Shown here piece after piece: positions 24,450 to 35,223 of a stretch of 64,000 nt of DNA. The notes under the pieces were generated by a model. It worked only from the letters and a program-made list of their open reading frames with translations, was not told the DNA's origin and searched no databases. The DNA lies in contig CAKJVC010000142.1 of the NCBI GenBank assembly GCA_918026815.1, positions 248,001-312,000 of the forward strand, in the 5' to 3' direction. The position numbers and the translations under genes were made by a program. The stretch is from Chalara sp. BL73. Its lineage: Eukaryota; Ascomycota; Leotiomycetes; Helotiales. The stretch's first letter is position 1. The number at the start of each line of letters is the position of its first letter.

Positions 24450-25219
24450 GGGCACTTTCAATACTACCAGCATTATGGCTAGGGATTGTGCATAGAGTAG
24501 GCGTTGTGGCTATTTACATGGAATGGTTTCCCTCTGGTTTGGGATATCGGCGGGCTAAACTATGGAGGATATACGAATAAACCCTTCACGGGCGCCATAT
24601 GAAGCGCGGAACATGAACCATTTAATAAATGAAGCAGAGGTTTTCTGTCCTGAATTGCGCACAATGAAACCTGCACTGGCCGCAAATGCAATATCTATCC
24701 CTTTAGTGATGCTGACTTTTTGCTCGAATTTCTGTTTAATCTATTCGAGGATCTTAGTCGTGCAAGACACATTACAAGAAACAACTCCGATATGTTCTGT
24801 TCTTCGTCTTTCTACCGATGAGGAGAGTCATTGGACTAGGAGAAATGCAATTTTATGGTCAGAGAACAACTCCATCAGAAATTAAGGGAGCTGTGGTATT
24901 TGTACTGAGCCAGTAGATCCGATGGCGCATCTCCCACCCTACAGCCGCCTTCATGAACAAAAGCATCGGCATCACCCCGCATCCGAAAGCTAGATAGTAA
25001 GAGGGGTCAGAATCCTTATCGTTATCGGGACGTCACATCTAGTATGCCATATTACGTTGACGATACTATACATATGATTGTCTCTGCGGGGAAGTTCCTA
25101 TTCTTATCTTTCGATTTCAGTTTTCCTTTCTTCTCTTCTCATAAACTTCTGTACTCGGACTTAGTATTCCCAGAGTTCTCTGTATGCTCAACTGAACTTC
25201 TTCTAAACCGTGTTCCAAA
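24450..25219. other. Intergenic, upstream of formamidase
   Basis: This is the 3' region of the nucleoporin gene and the upstream region of the formamidase gene. An open frame at 24562-24885 has no recognisable feature. I see no other element. Confidence 0.45.
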
Positions 25220-27251
25220 ATGGGTCGATCAGAAATCCGCAATGTTTGCCCAGTCTCTTTAGACAAACCCGCAGCAGAACAAGCACAATTACATAACCGT
25301 TGGCATCCAGACATTCCTTTTGCTGGGACAATTAAGAATGGGGAAACGGTGAAGATTGAATGCGTAAGTCACTCACTAGAGCTGGGAATGTCTGGCTGAC
25401 CATCTAAACAGGTGGATTGGACTGGTGGCCAAATTGGTCAGTGATCATATCTCAGACGACAGATATGTGAACAATTTTGACATTACTACAGGAAATAATG
25501 ACAGTGCAGACGACATGAGAAATGTCGATCTTACGAAAATCCATTACCTTTCTGGACCTTTTGAGATTGAGGAAGCTGAACCTGGCGATGTGCTGATTGT
25601 TGATATATGCGATGTATGTTTCTCGAGATAGTTGAAGATGAAAATGCTCACTCTAGTAATTATACATAGGTCCAACCACATCAAGAGCAACCTTGGGGTT
25701 TGTGAGTCTTTCTCCGCCGTCATTCATGAATAAAGCTAACCGAACATCAGCACTGGTCTGTCAAATCAACATCCTAACTATTTCTTTGGTTGATAATCTG
25801 GTAGGTGTGTTCCATAAAGACAATGGCGGTGGTTTCTTAGATGAGATCTACCCAAGCGCGTAAGTTTTAGAGGCGGCCAACCTCACAACATTAGAGCTGA
25901 CCTAGCCTAGCGCGAAGGCAATCTGGGACTTTGAAGGGATATACTGCACATCTCGACACCTTCCGCGCGTGAAGTTCGCCGGGCTTATACAGTACGTAGC
26001 CCCTAAATGTAGATCTCAAATGTCTGTTTGAAAGGTATTCCTCTGATTGTGAGATAAACATAGTCCAGGGATTTTGGGATGTGCTCCTTCGGCTGAAGTT
26101 TGTCATAACCATACCTGCTGCCAAACATGAATGCTGATCGTGAAAGGTACTTGCAACCTGGAACAAGCGTGAAGGAGAACTCATTGCGGCGAATCAACTA
26201 GACAGGATCGTGGCCCAGCCTCCAAACGAGACGAATGTACATGCCGGAAGTGCTGACGATGAGATAAAAGCGAAGGTAGGTCGTGAGGGGGCCAGAACTA
26301 TTCCTGGTCGTCCTGAACAGTAAGTTAAGAATCACATCGCCATTAATTTCTTTAGGCTGTTGAGATCTTGCGAGCTAAACCCATTTCGATTCCGTTACTG
26401 TACATTAGAGATTGGAACATGCATATCCACACCTCAATTAGACCATTACTGACCGTTTCAGCGGTGGAAACTGTGATATCAAGAACCTCAGTCGTGGTTC
26501 CAAAGTCTATCTCCCCGTGCACGTCAAAGGCGCCAAGTTCAGTGTCGGCGATCTGCATTTCTCTCAAGGAGATGGAGAGATATCTTTCTGTGGCGCTATC
26601 GAAATGTCCGGCGTAATAACGATCAATTTTAAGGTGATGAAGAATGGGATGGCAGATCTAGGGATGAAATCTCCGATTTATCTTCCTGGTCCTGTTGAAC
26701 CGCATTATGGACCGGGGCGCTACTTAACCTTTGAAGGGTTTTCGGTGGATCAGCATGGGAAACAGGTTTGTTATCAGAAACTACTTGAGGGGAAGGCCGC
26801 TGATAAGTTGAAGCATTATATGGATGTTACAGTGGCATATAGGCAGACCATCCTCCGTTCGTCCCCTGTCCCAAGTATCCAAATATCTGGCCTTAACACG
26901 GCTGACACTAACATAGGATGTATTGAATACTTGCGGCGCTTCGGCTACTCGGACTATCAAGTCTATCTATTGTTATCGTGTGCTCCTATTCAAGGTCATG
27001 TCGCGGGCATTGTTGATATTCCAAATGCATGCACAACTCTCGGTCTCCCAATGGATATTTTCGATTTCGATATCAGCCCCTCTGGGCCAGCCACAAAACT
27101 GGACATGGGAAGCTGTGCTTACGAGACAGGAGTTACAGAGGGCATCATCACGCTCGGAGGAAAGAATAGTGAATTCAGTTGGGGAGGCGGATTGACATTC
27201 AAGGAGAAGACTGCTGCAAACGAGGTAAAGGAGAAGCTATTAGGATCTTGA
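25220..27251 (+). CDS. Formamidase (FmdA/AmdA family), twelve exons
   Basis: Formamidase (EC 3.5.1.49) hydrolyses formamide to formate and ammonia, releasing nitrogen. Twelve inferred exons (25220-25363, 25412-25436, 25492-25613, 25670-25701, 25751-25755, 25805-25859, 25911-25991, 26064-26097, 26147-26319, 26462-26765, 26814-26856, 26917-27251) give 450 residues. Family motifs seen are NNDSADDMRNVDLTKIHYLSG, GGGFLDEIYPSAAKAIWDFEG, HPGILGCAPSAEV, RTIPGRPEHGGNCDIKNLSRGSKVY, GAKFSVGDLHFSQGDGEI and LLLSCAPIQGHVAGIVDIPNAC, split here between exons. Exon 5 is only five bases (CACTG) and completes W-G-F-T-G-V-F. Introns 10 and 11 (48 and 60 bases) are multiples of three without stops, so retention would still give an open protein. 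Donors GTTTGT, GTCAGT and GTTCGT are non-consensus. Every junction restores conserved residues. Confidence 0.9.
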
Positions 27252-27662
27252 TATTCTAGACTGTAGTGCGTGGGGGGGGGGGTTCATATATGCCCTGTAG
27301 CATTTCATTATGAATTTGATCATCTTGATTTAGCAAATTACCTGAGAGAGCACCAGTTGCTCTTTGCGGCTGAGAATAGGATGCCCATTTTTTACGTGAC
27401 TATGACTTTTTTTTTGCTTATCTTATGCTCATCAAAGTTTAATTAACTAAGCACACTTACTATTACGAAGTAAACTTAGTCGTAGCTCTATTACAGAGTA
27501 TACAATGTCAAGATTTCGATTGTAGTAAAAGGATTGAGTGTTTGCAGTTTGGGCCAAGATCGACCTCTTATTTCTCAGCTAGACAGCCATTTCCCTGTCA
27601 TTATTCATTTATTTCTCATCATATTATCATGTGCTTTGTATTGGGGAGCTACTATCAATGTT
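27252..27662. other. Intergenic, convergent, with G11 tract
   Basis: This lies between the 3' ends of the formamidase and Rrt8-like genes. It contains a run of eleven G at 27272-27282 and no coding signal. Confidence 0.5.
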
Positions 27663-29098
27663 TCATCGAGACCGAAGCTCTGAGTAGGCGGGTGGTGGCT
27701 CGGAAGGTACGCCCGATGATGTACTCGCAGGTTTGGGAGTGGGTTCGTCATATTTCACTCCTTTGGGGACCTCTAATTCTAACAATTTATGACTTAGGAA
27801 TTCGTGCTTGTTAGTCCACTCTTGCTGGCTGGCTGCAAAACCTGCAGCCTCTGATGGATGAGGCGGTGGATCTGTAATCTTGGTAATAAGATACGCAGTT
27901 GATGCTTCAGCAATTCCATAGATGAGGACGCCTAGTAAAGGGATGCGCTGGAACACATAAAATCCAACACCGAAGCCAAAGAGCAGTCCTTCTCGGTCAT
28001 GGAACCAGTGTCTCTTCTGCTCTTTCGAGAATTGGATGCGGGAGAAGTATGGTTCGAGCTGACCGACATTAGCAATGGAAGCATTGGTTCTTGATAGTGG
28101 AAGCCTATACCAATTCTCTCATCAAACTTCTTGAGGCAAAATAACTTTGCAGAAACATGACTAAATATCTTCTTGGCAAAAATATACCTGTCCCGAATAC
28201 TACCGCAGCAGGTCCAAGACCAGCGACTTTGTTGAAAGTGTAGAAACTTGCAGCGGGGAGAACGAGTCGTCCAACATATGGTACATAGGACAACGCAAAA
28301 ACCGCCAACGAAATGCCTGCCTTTTTGGCGAATCTCAGAAGAAATGTCGTAATTGCCTCTGCTGTGCTTGTAGTATGTGTACTTCCATCTCGAGTCTTAT
28401 ATAATCGGAGGTTGGGATAATAAGATTGTCTTAATGTGGATGCATCTTCTCCTTCATGCTTCTTGTAGTAAGTCTCATCAACGAATGCTAGAGATTCCAT
28501 AAACCTTGTGCTGTTAGAAAAGCGGGTCTCTCTGATATGAAATAACTCACATATTGTCAAGGGTGGGTGTAACATATCGCATTAATGTCATGAGAAAGAA
28601 AGGTACTTGGAGCACATAGTTCTGGATGAAGTCGAGTCCATTGACAATCGTGTTGTCCCAAGTCACAGCATCGAAATCGAAGACGAAGGAGAGAAACCAC
28701 AGTAAAACCTTAACCCCGATAACCTAAATGAACCTATAAGCTCTCGCATTCTTCAGAAAGCTTGGTTGTAGACAGGAAGTCGTGACAAGATCATGCTAGC
28801 TTACTGGAATAGCGATTGCAAGGCGTATAGCAATCCCAACACCAACAGCTATAGCTGCCTGCTTATAATGCTCCGAAGTAAAGAGAGCTGGGTTCTGCAA
28901 CGCCCTCAAGGCTTCAAGGTGTCAGTAGATGATCATAGCTGTTCGCATGAAGCTGGGCAGGGATAGAGACATACCTCCAACTACAGTTAATTGGGCTCCC
29001 CGAATAATCGCGTTGGGATCGAAGTTTGTGACTTCGAGTTTCTTCTTTAGCTGATCTTTCGTTAAAAGTGGCTTTTGTGCCTTATAAGATTGCGCCAT
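27663..29098 (-). CDS. Multi-pass membrane protein, tentatively Rrt8/Lds-like
   Basis: Five exons (29098-28975, 28911-28805, 28723-28551, 28510-28111, 28058-27663) give 399 residues. Hydrophobic spans are visible at QAAIAVGVGIAIRLAIAIP, VIGVKVLLWFLSFVFDFDAV, ISLAVFALSYVPYVGRLVLP, GPAAVVFGTGIF and GLLFGFGVGFYVFQRIPLLGVLIYGIA. A charged segment (DETYYKKHEGED) lies between them, and the tail is Pro/Ser-rich and ends PPPAYSELRSR. The pattern, with LVMFLQSYFASRSLMREL followed by EPYFSRIQFSKEQKR, matches fungal proteins related to yeast Rrt8/Lds1/Lds2, which associate with lipid droplets and spore wall formation. That naming comes from remembered family pattern and is tentative; the exon model is well supported because all phases agree. 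The gene is divergent from INP1. Confidence 0.8.
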
Positions 29099-29702
29099 AC
29101 TGAATACTGCTCATAAAGCATGAAGGAAGGAGAATGAAGCCAGGCATCAATGACATGATATTGAGTCCGAGTTTCAAAGAGACGAGGCTGGACAAGGCTC
29201 CAGCCAGACTTCCGTCAAGACACAATGAAAACACAACATTTCTGATTGCAATTTCAAGAAATTTATTTGCGAATTATAGCTGCTTGGACGGGTCCTTATA
29301 AAATTGTAAAGGAAACTACTATCAAATGGTTCATAGGATTTTGTGTAAGGAAATGCTGCCAGTACTGGTCTTGCCGGTGCTTGGCATTCCTTCAAAGGAG
29401 GCGGGCAGGTCAAACGCGTTCCAAGCTCTCATCCAGAGCTACACATTGTATAACCCAGAACCCAGCTGAATCAGTTCATTTCTCATCGCTCCCTTGGTTC
29501 AATTTATTTTGAATACTGTGATCTGTGCTTCCCACTGCAACTTATAACGAAAAGCATCATCGCTCAGAAGCAGGAAGCTCAACATAAACCACTAGCTGTT
29601 GGTTTGCAGGATATCAGCCATTCTCAAAGCATCGCAATCCTTTTAGCATATGATCATGGCCATACGTCAATAGATGGCAATCATTTGTATGCCAAAGATA
29701 AC
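29099..29702. other. Divergent upstream region, Rrt8-like / INP1
   Basis: This is 604 bases between two start codons. The INP1 frame is open upstream to about 29604 but has no ATG, so this part is probably leader. I see no other element. Confidence 0.45.
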
Positions 29703-31658
29703 ATGGCCAATTTGAACCCTTCGACGCCAATTGCTCGCCGTGCATTCAGTCTCCCCGCCACCCGTCCGGCTTCAGTCCCAGATGCCCAGATAGAGGTGCT
29801 ATTCAATCTCCCTTCTGCCCGCATTGTCTCTTTTACGACGACGGGGTCTGGATCAAGACCTAGTTCGAGCAGTGGTAGTCCTGCTGTCGAGGAGACTCCA
29901 GGAACATTATCATGGGTTTCGAAGTATGAGAGTCAAATCGCCAATGGTAAGTAAACACATCAGAGTACTTGGATCAATTTGATCCTTTTTAACCCTAATT
30001 ACTGATGATATGTTCTAGGGCCGTTACGTATCTATCGAGCTCCGGGCTCTGTCGCATTTCTGGCTTGCCAGTCGGCACTGAAACCAATACTTCCGAAATC
30101 ACAATGCTGGGAGGTCGATGCCGAAGCTGGAAAGTTTGTCTTACAAATAAGGCGGCCACAGTATTGGCGGCTTGAAGTGCCAAACAAAAGTGATATACAG
30201 AAATTACAAGTGGCGGAACTCAAAGACGTTCTAGGAAAAGTGCTACAATTTGAAAAAACTCCATGTCCTTTTCAGAGGAACTTCACGGTCCAGCTACCTG
30301 AATCTCCAGCAACACCAGTGAAGAGACGGCCTTGGAAACCAGTTGAGAGAGCGACTCTCTCACCACTATCCAAAGTCGACAATGAGCCTAAAACAACCCC
30401 GGAGTTTAAAGACAGTTCCCCAGCGGCTCTGAATCCAGACCAAAAACCACCTCCAAATGAAGCAATGAAACCTTGTGCTGTAACTGCTGCTAGTCAAGTT
30501 TCCCATGAGGTTGATCGTCTCAACGCTCATAACAAAGATCAGACAGTTGAGCCTGAGCCATTGTCAGAGCTTCTGACCAGTGAAAGTTCGGTGCTTTCTG
30601 AAACTTCTGAGCCCTCACCCACCAATACTATTCCGGATGATTCCATTTTCAGTGGCTATATTGCACTGGGTGACAACGATAATTTCAGCGACGACACAGA
30701 TGACTCGGAAGTCACACCTAGAAATACTTTACGGCCTGCATTTCAAGCCGTGAAGGATGAGGCAGAAAGTGAGGGAGAAGTACGTCCTCAGGTGCTACAG
30801 AACTGTACTAGATCAATAACTGCTCCTCCTCTCCTATCGCTCATCACCAGCCCACCGTCAAAAAATAGGACGAAATCGCCTTTGAGAACATCGACCATCG
30901 CTGATTCAGACTCTGGTTTCTCATCTAGCGTTGAGTCATTCCATACTGTTCAATCATGGCACTCTCCTCTTGCACCACCTTCGCCACCTGCCTCATTGCC
31001 ATCTTCACCGACTACTTATCCATATCCCCATGAAAATATCGTCTTACCGAAACGACTACCTAATGCTCGGGATGAATCAGAGATCACAGCTACCCTTGAG
31101 ACACCGCAATGTTGGGAAATGTCCCCAATTCCTGATATGGATGAAACTGTATCCCCACCTCCACGAACTCCAACCTTAACAGAGGACAATAGATCTGAAG
31201 ATGAGAGGTGTGAAGTGGAAACACCACCAACTACCAATCGATCTAACATTCGTCATCGTGCTACCACAAGTAGCAACTCTTGCCGGCGAGAGCTTTCTCC
31301 ACTCCCAGCTGCTGTGAACCTTTTCACACCTTCTAAACGCCGCAACAAGCGACTGCAAACAACACGGCATATTCCTACAGCAATAATTCAAAAGACTTGC
31401 GAGATTCTTCTAAGTCCGCCAAGTCACCTATTCCAACTAATGATGAACATTGCATCAAAGATCGCTGCTGGAGAGTGGCGTGGTATGTTGTCGGGTGGAT
31501 ATGGAGAATCTGTGCAATGGGACTTCGAAGAAGAATACGCTGCTGATCCGTGCACCGAAGACGATTTTGGTATCAGTCTCACAGCGCAACCGTCGCGGGC
31601 TACAAGCTCTGGTGTTCATGTTCCAAATACAACAGGTGGCAGTTGGGAAGTTGACTAA
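29703..31658 (+). CDS. INP1: Inheritance of peroxisomes protein 1 (Inp1)
   Basis: Inp1 tethers peroxisomes to the cell cortex or ER, so that part of the population stays in the mother cell. Two exons (29703-29946, 30019-31658) give 627 residues. The conserved Inp1 domain covers about residues 25-190: VLFNLPSARIVSFT, GTLSWVSKYESQIANG joined to PLRIYRAPGSVAFL across the intron, ILPKSQCWEVD, FVLQIRRPQYWRLEVP and a helix up to VLQFEKTPCPFQRNFTVQLPE. The remainder is low-complexity Ser/Pro/Thr-rich sequence with many SP/TP sites, a basic patch (PSKRRNKRLQTTRH) near residue 545, and a short acidic tail. Start chosen at 29703, the first in-frame ATG. Confidence 0.9.
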
Positions 31659-32208
31659 CAAGTAAGAATCAAAATTCAACATGTGTCGAGAGTGGTTGTA
31701 TATTATTTTTTATGTAATTATACCCTGCATTGATTTTGGGGGTTTAGGGCCAGGGCATAAGGTGTTTGCTTTCGGATACATTGCATGGACTGGAGAGTTT
31801 GGTGTTTGCTTTATCTGTGTTGAATAAACCGTTATTTAGGTTGATATCTGATTATTATGTCAGTCTCTGAATCTGATACGGTATGATACAAGAAATTCTA
31901 GCGTCCTATTCCGCGATCAACATGATGCACCAATGTGATCACTGTATTGTAGCGGACATACCGATTCTGAGATTCAGTAATTAGGGGCCAGGTATGATTG
32001 TATCCATGTAACTGACTGATGCATAGCAATCGCAACATGTGAATAGACATCTACGAGAGGGCGTTACATAGATTTTGGAATGAATTAACCCAAGTTTTCT
32101 GCATTACTATGGTATATGAAAGCCTTCCTCCATGCTTCGCATCATCCATCCATTCGTTAACAAGGTATCCAGTCGTCATACAGCATCAAAACTACGTCAG
32201 CCTGAGCC
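31659..32208. other. Intergenic, convergent 3' ends
   Basis: This lies between the INP1 and HIRIP3-like 3' ends and is AT-rich. I see no coding or repeat signal. Confidence 0.5.
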
Positions 32209-33702
32209 TCAATCAGAGTCACTCTCATCTCCCAAGAACGCTAAATCTGCTTTAGCCTTGGCGATCTTCTCAGCCCTATCTAACGGTTTCTCGCTGACAC
32301 TTGTACTCCTCCCATCTTCGCTTCCCTCTTCATCCTCATCTTCATCAGTATCTTCCTTCAGACTTTTCCTCTGGGCGGCCGCCCTCGATTTCCGGGTTCC
32401 CGATCCTAGACCCCAGGCACTCTCGCCCTCCTTCACAGCATCAAGATCAGCTTGCAGCTCTCGCATCTCCTTAATCTCCTTCGCTCTTTGGTCACTGAAT
32501 CTCCCAGTCATCCCTATATCCTTCAGCATTCCCTGCAAGTGTCTGATCTTTTCCCGGTCGTCTTCACATTTCTTTAGCTCAAATGCCCAGATCTTGCGTA
32601 CGCCACACTTCACGAGCTGGGATTGTAGGGTTTTGACCTGTACTTCTGTGGGAGAGGGGTCTTTAGTTTCCTTCTTGGGTTTTGGTGCTTTTGAGGAGGG
32701 ATCTTTGGACTTTCGTTGCCGTTTAGGTTTGGGCGCTTCATCTAGAACAACGGACATTTCTGAGGAGTCAGAGTCGTTGGCTTTACTACCGACTTGATCC
32801 TCATCTGGCAGGCCCGGCTTGGTAAAGGGTGACTTGTGTTCAGCAGATACGTTCTTTAGTGTCTTCTTCTTGACTGGGGTAACCTTCTCATCCTCGGAGG
32901 AGCCATCTTTAGCAGGAGAGACATTATTGGATTCTTCATCTGATTCAACTACCTTTTGTTTCGACTTCGACTTGGTAGGTGCGGATTTCTTAGCTTTCTT
33001 TGGCTTTGTCTTGGGTGGAGGCGATGCATCGCCATCGCTTTCATCATCATCTAGAGGATCATCCCTGCTCTCCTCTGACTCGGCTTCAGACTCGTCTGAA
33101 TCCACGACCTTCGACTTCTTTGATGCGTGTCGAGCCGGTGCTCTTGTCTTCGCCTTTCCCCTCTTGGCTTTTGGTGCATCGCTATCGTCGGAATCATTGA
33201 AGGCAGAAACAGCACTGTCCTCGGACGATAAGTCTAGCGAGGAGACTTCTGAGGAGATATCGGAAGGTGTAGCCGCTTTCTTCTGTCTCTTCTTTGGCCG
33301 CGATTCTTCCTCCGATGATACTCGTTTGGTCGCCTTCTTTGTAGGCGCAATTGCTTTCTTTTTCGGAGCAGGAGCTGGCGCTGTCTTAGCAGGGTTCTGC
33401 CTTGGTTTGACTTCGACAGATTCTAGTGACTCCTCAGCACCATCGATTAATTTTTGCTGACAATTATTGTTAGCGGAGACGCGAAAGAAACCAAAATATA
33501 GCGCACTTACTGCATGATCTTTAATCAATGCCTTGCTCTTGTCCTTCCATTCTGGTGACGTGAAGAAGTTATCCTCGAGTCCTAGTTCAGTCTGCACTCG
33601 ATCTCGTATTTTCTTAACCGTTAATAGTTCCGGATTCTCTTTGTATACTTGTTCAATTGTTGATCGCAATTTCGCCTCAAGTTTTACGGTAGAAGGGGCC
33701 AT
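32209..33702 (-). CDS. HIRIP3-like histone chaperone candidate with DEK-C-type N-terminus
   Basis: Two exons (33702-33511, 33456-32209) give 479 residues. Residues 1-64 (TVKLEAKLRSTIEQVYKENP, LTVKKIRDRVQTELGLED) form a helical DEK C-terminal-type domain. The middle, about residues 90-350, is acidic Ser/Asp/Glu clusters alternating with Lys/Arg-Pro tracts. The C-terminal block (LQSQLVKCGVRKIWAFELKK, then REKIRHLQGMLKDIGMTGRF) resembles the conserved C-terminus of animal HIRIP3, an H2A-H2B chaperone, and another acidic tail follows. The function is inferred from this architecture. The 54-base intron (33457-33510) is a multiple of three with no stop. Start set at 33702, the first ATG of the frame. 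Confidence 0.82.
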   Translation of the reverse strand: MAPSTVKLEAKLRSTIEQVYKENPELLTVKKIRDRVQTELGLEDNFFTSPEWKDKSKALIKDHAVSALYFGFFRVSANNNCQQKLIDGAEESLESVEVKPRQNPAKTAPAPAPKKKAIAPTKKATKRVSSEEESRPKKRQKKAATPSDISSEVSSLDLSSEDSAVSAFNDSDDSDAPKAKRGKAKTRAPARHASKKSKVVDSDESEAESEESRDDPLDDDESDGDASPPPKTKPKKAKKSAPTKSKSKQKVVESDEESNNVSPAKDGSSEDEKVTPVKKKTLKNVSAEHKSPFTKPGLPDEDQVGSKANDSDSSEMSVVLDEAPKPKRQRKSKDPSSKAPKPKKETKDPSPTEVQVKTLQSQLVKCGVRKIWAFELKKCEDDREKIRHLQGMLKDIGMTGRFSDQRAKEIKEMRELQADLDAVKEGESAWGLGSGTRKSRAAAQRKSLKEDTDEDEDEEGSEDGRSTSVSEKPLDRAEKIAKAKADLAFLGDESDSD

Positions 33703-34177
33703 ATTGCACGAAGTAGGGCGATTACTGGAGTTGGCGCAAACCAAATATCGAAATAGCTGTTGGAGACGTTGAGAGTCCAACACGAGGCTGAAATAGAAAC
33801 CGCGCCCGCGACTGGACGTGTTTGCTTGGCACTGTTGATAAATTGATTAGATTCATAGCATCTGATTGGCTACATCCTTATTACATTTTGTAGGTTCTGT
33901 GAACGCCAATCCTAGTGCCATCATTTAACTTTGGTGTTTTAATCTTTTGCATTCAACCCTTTGAATTATGAAATGGAAATAGGCATGTAACACGACAGGA
34001 CATAGGTATCCTCGGCAGCATTTAGAGTCGCGGACCCCAACTTACATATCAACGAACTTCACGACACTAAATATCAGGCCATTGCTATTCATATACATTG
34101 AATATAGGATGTGCCATGTGCTCTGCATCAAGCCTGTTTGCTAAGTACTAGCGAGTGAAATAGCTTGCTTCATGGCC
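33703..34177. other. Intergenic
   Basis: This is upstream of the HIRIP3-like gene and downstream of the DUF6594 gene. I see no coding signal. Confidence 0.5.
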
Positions 34178-35223
34178 CTATGTTACGATTACGTAGTTGC
34201 CACTTACAAATACAACCTGGACCGCTGCAAAGCTAAGGGCATATTTAGCTGAAAACACCTTCAAGCTACAAGAGAATGACTTACGCAGAAGTTGCCACAA
34301 ATATTTCTACTCGCTTAGCTTGGGTCACCAAGGTCAAGCAAAGCGAAAACACAGCGGTAAAAGCAACAATGACTCCTAGTCTTGCGAAATCATTGGTGAC
34401 AAAGTACAGGATAACTATTGCTGATATGGGTAGCAATGACGCGATTATTGTACCTAGGATGTTTATACTTTTGATAATCGGCCTCTCATGATAGTGAGAG
34501 ATTTCGGAAAGAGGAGACTCTGGTATGGGTTTCTGATTTCTGTGAGAATAGCTTTTCAAGAAGTATATGTTCGCTCCAATGCAACATACGAAATAATTTT
34601 AGTTGAGTTGTATAGCATTTCTCGGCATACCTTGAAACGACTTCCAAAGACAGTGTGGAACCACGGTACAAATCTGTTGATCACCAACCGCGAGACAGGA
34701 TCATCGTGCTTGCGGGGACGAATAGCGAGCAAGTCATCCGTGTTTTCAGCTTCCCATGCGTTTCTATCTAGTCCCAGGAGTGGAAAGTTGCCCATTTTTG
34801 GTCTCTGAAGCCAGTCTCTGAAGAAGGCAAGGTCGTAAGAGTGTGGACCTTTCAGGTTGGTGAGAACGACTTGTTGAGCAATCCTATTATCTAGTCCAAG
34901 ATAAATCAGATCCTCAAACTTTTGATCAGTTTTGGGAACGTACTATATTGTTCAAGCTTCCGGCGTATTTTCAGCACGGTTGACCAACGAGATCGGCCTT
35001 CTTCATCCTCCGCATGAGCCAACGACCACCAATCCTTTGCTGAGTAATCCTTTTCGGGTTTCTCTTCCGCGGCTATCTCTTGTTCTCTGAGTTCTTCCTT
35101 TAGGTGCAAAATCTCCGCTTGCATATATAGTATATCCCGCATATTCAACTCCTTGAAACGTCGAACAATTGCCATCTCATCATGAGTGCCCATGAACTGT
35201 GCAACCGCTGTATATCCTTCCAT
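34178..35223 (-). CDS. DUF6594 membrane protein
   Basis: Four exons (35223-34944, 34890-34631, 34532-34285, 34232-34178) give 280 residues. The order is typical of fungal DUF6594 proteins: an N-terminal MEGYTAVAQFMGTHDEMAIVRRF and NMRDILYMQAEILHLKEEL coiled-coil helix; DWWSLAHAEDEE; FFRDWLQRPKMGNFPLLGLDR; a linker with VPWFHTVFGSRFK; then two or three hydrophobic segments near the C-terminus (SINILGTIIASLLPISAIVI, ARLGVIVAFTAVFSLCL, AFAAVQVVFV). The molecular role of the family is unknown. The last exon is short, and its end is uncertain because a GTAAGT that could act as a donor lies just before the stop I chose. The gene is divergent from the retropepsin-like gene. Confidence 0.82.

Noticed and set aside
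24562..24885. Plus-strand 107-codon frame upstream of formamidase
   Set aside because: It contains a hydrophobic stretch, but without a conserved motif or splice logic it is more likely leader or spacer.
26352..26461. Stretch inside formamidase intron 9 that can be read as AVEILRAKP
   Set aside because: It follows a possible acceptor, but joining it breaks the frame into the conserved HGGNCDIKNL. The simple 142-base intron explains the protein fully.
32819..33460. Long plus-strand open frame of 213 codons
   Set aside because: It is antisense to the acidic/basic region of the HIRIP3-like gene. The Ser/Asp/Phe-rich translation is what the reverse strand of such codons gives, and it has no motif.
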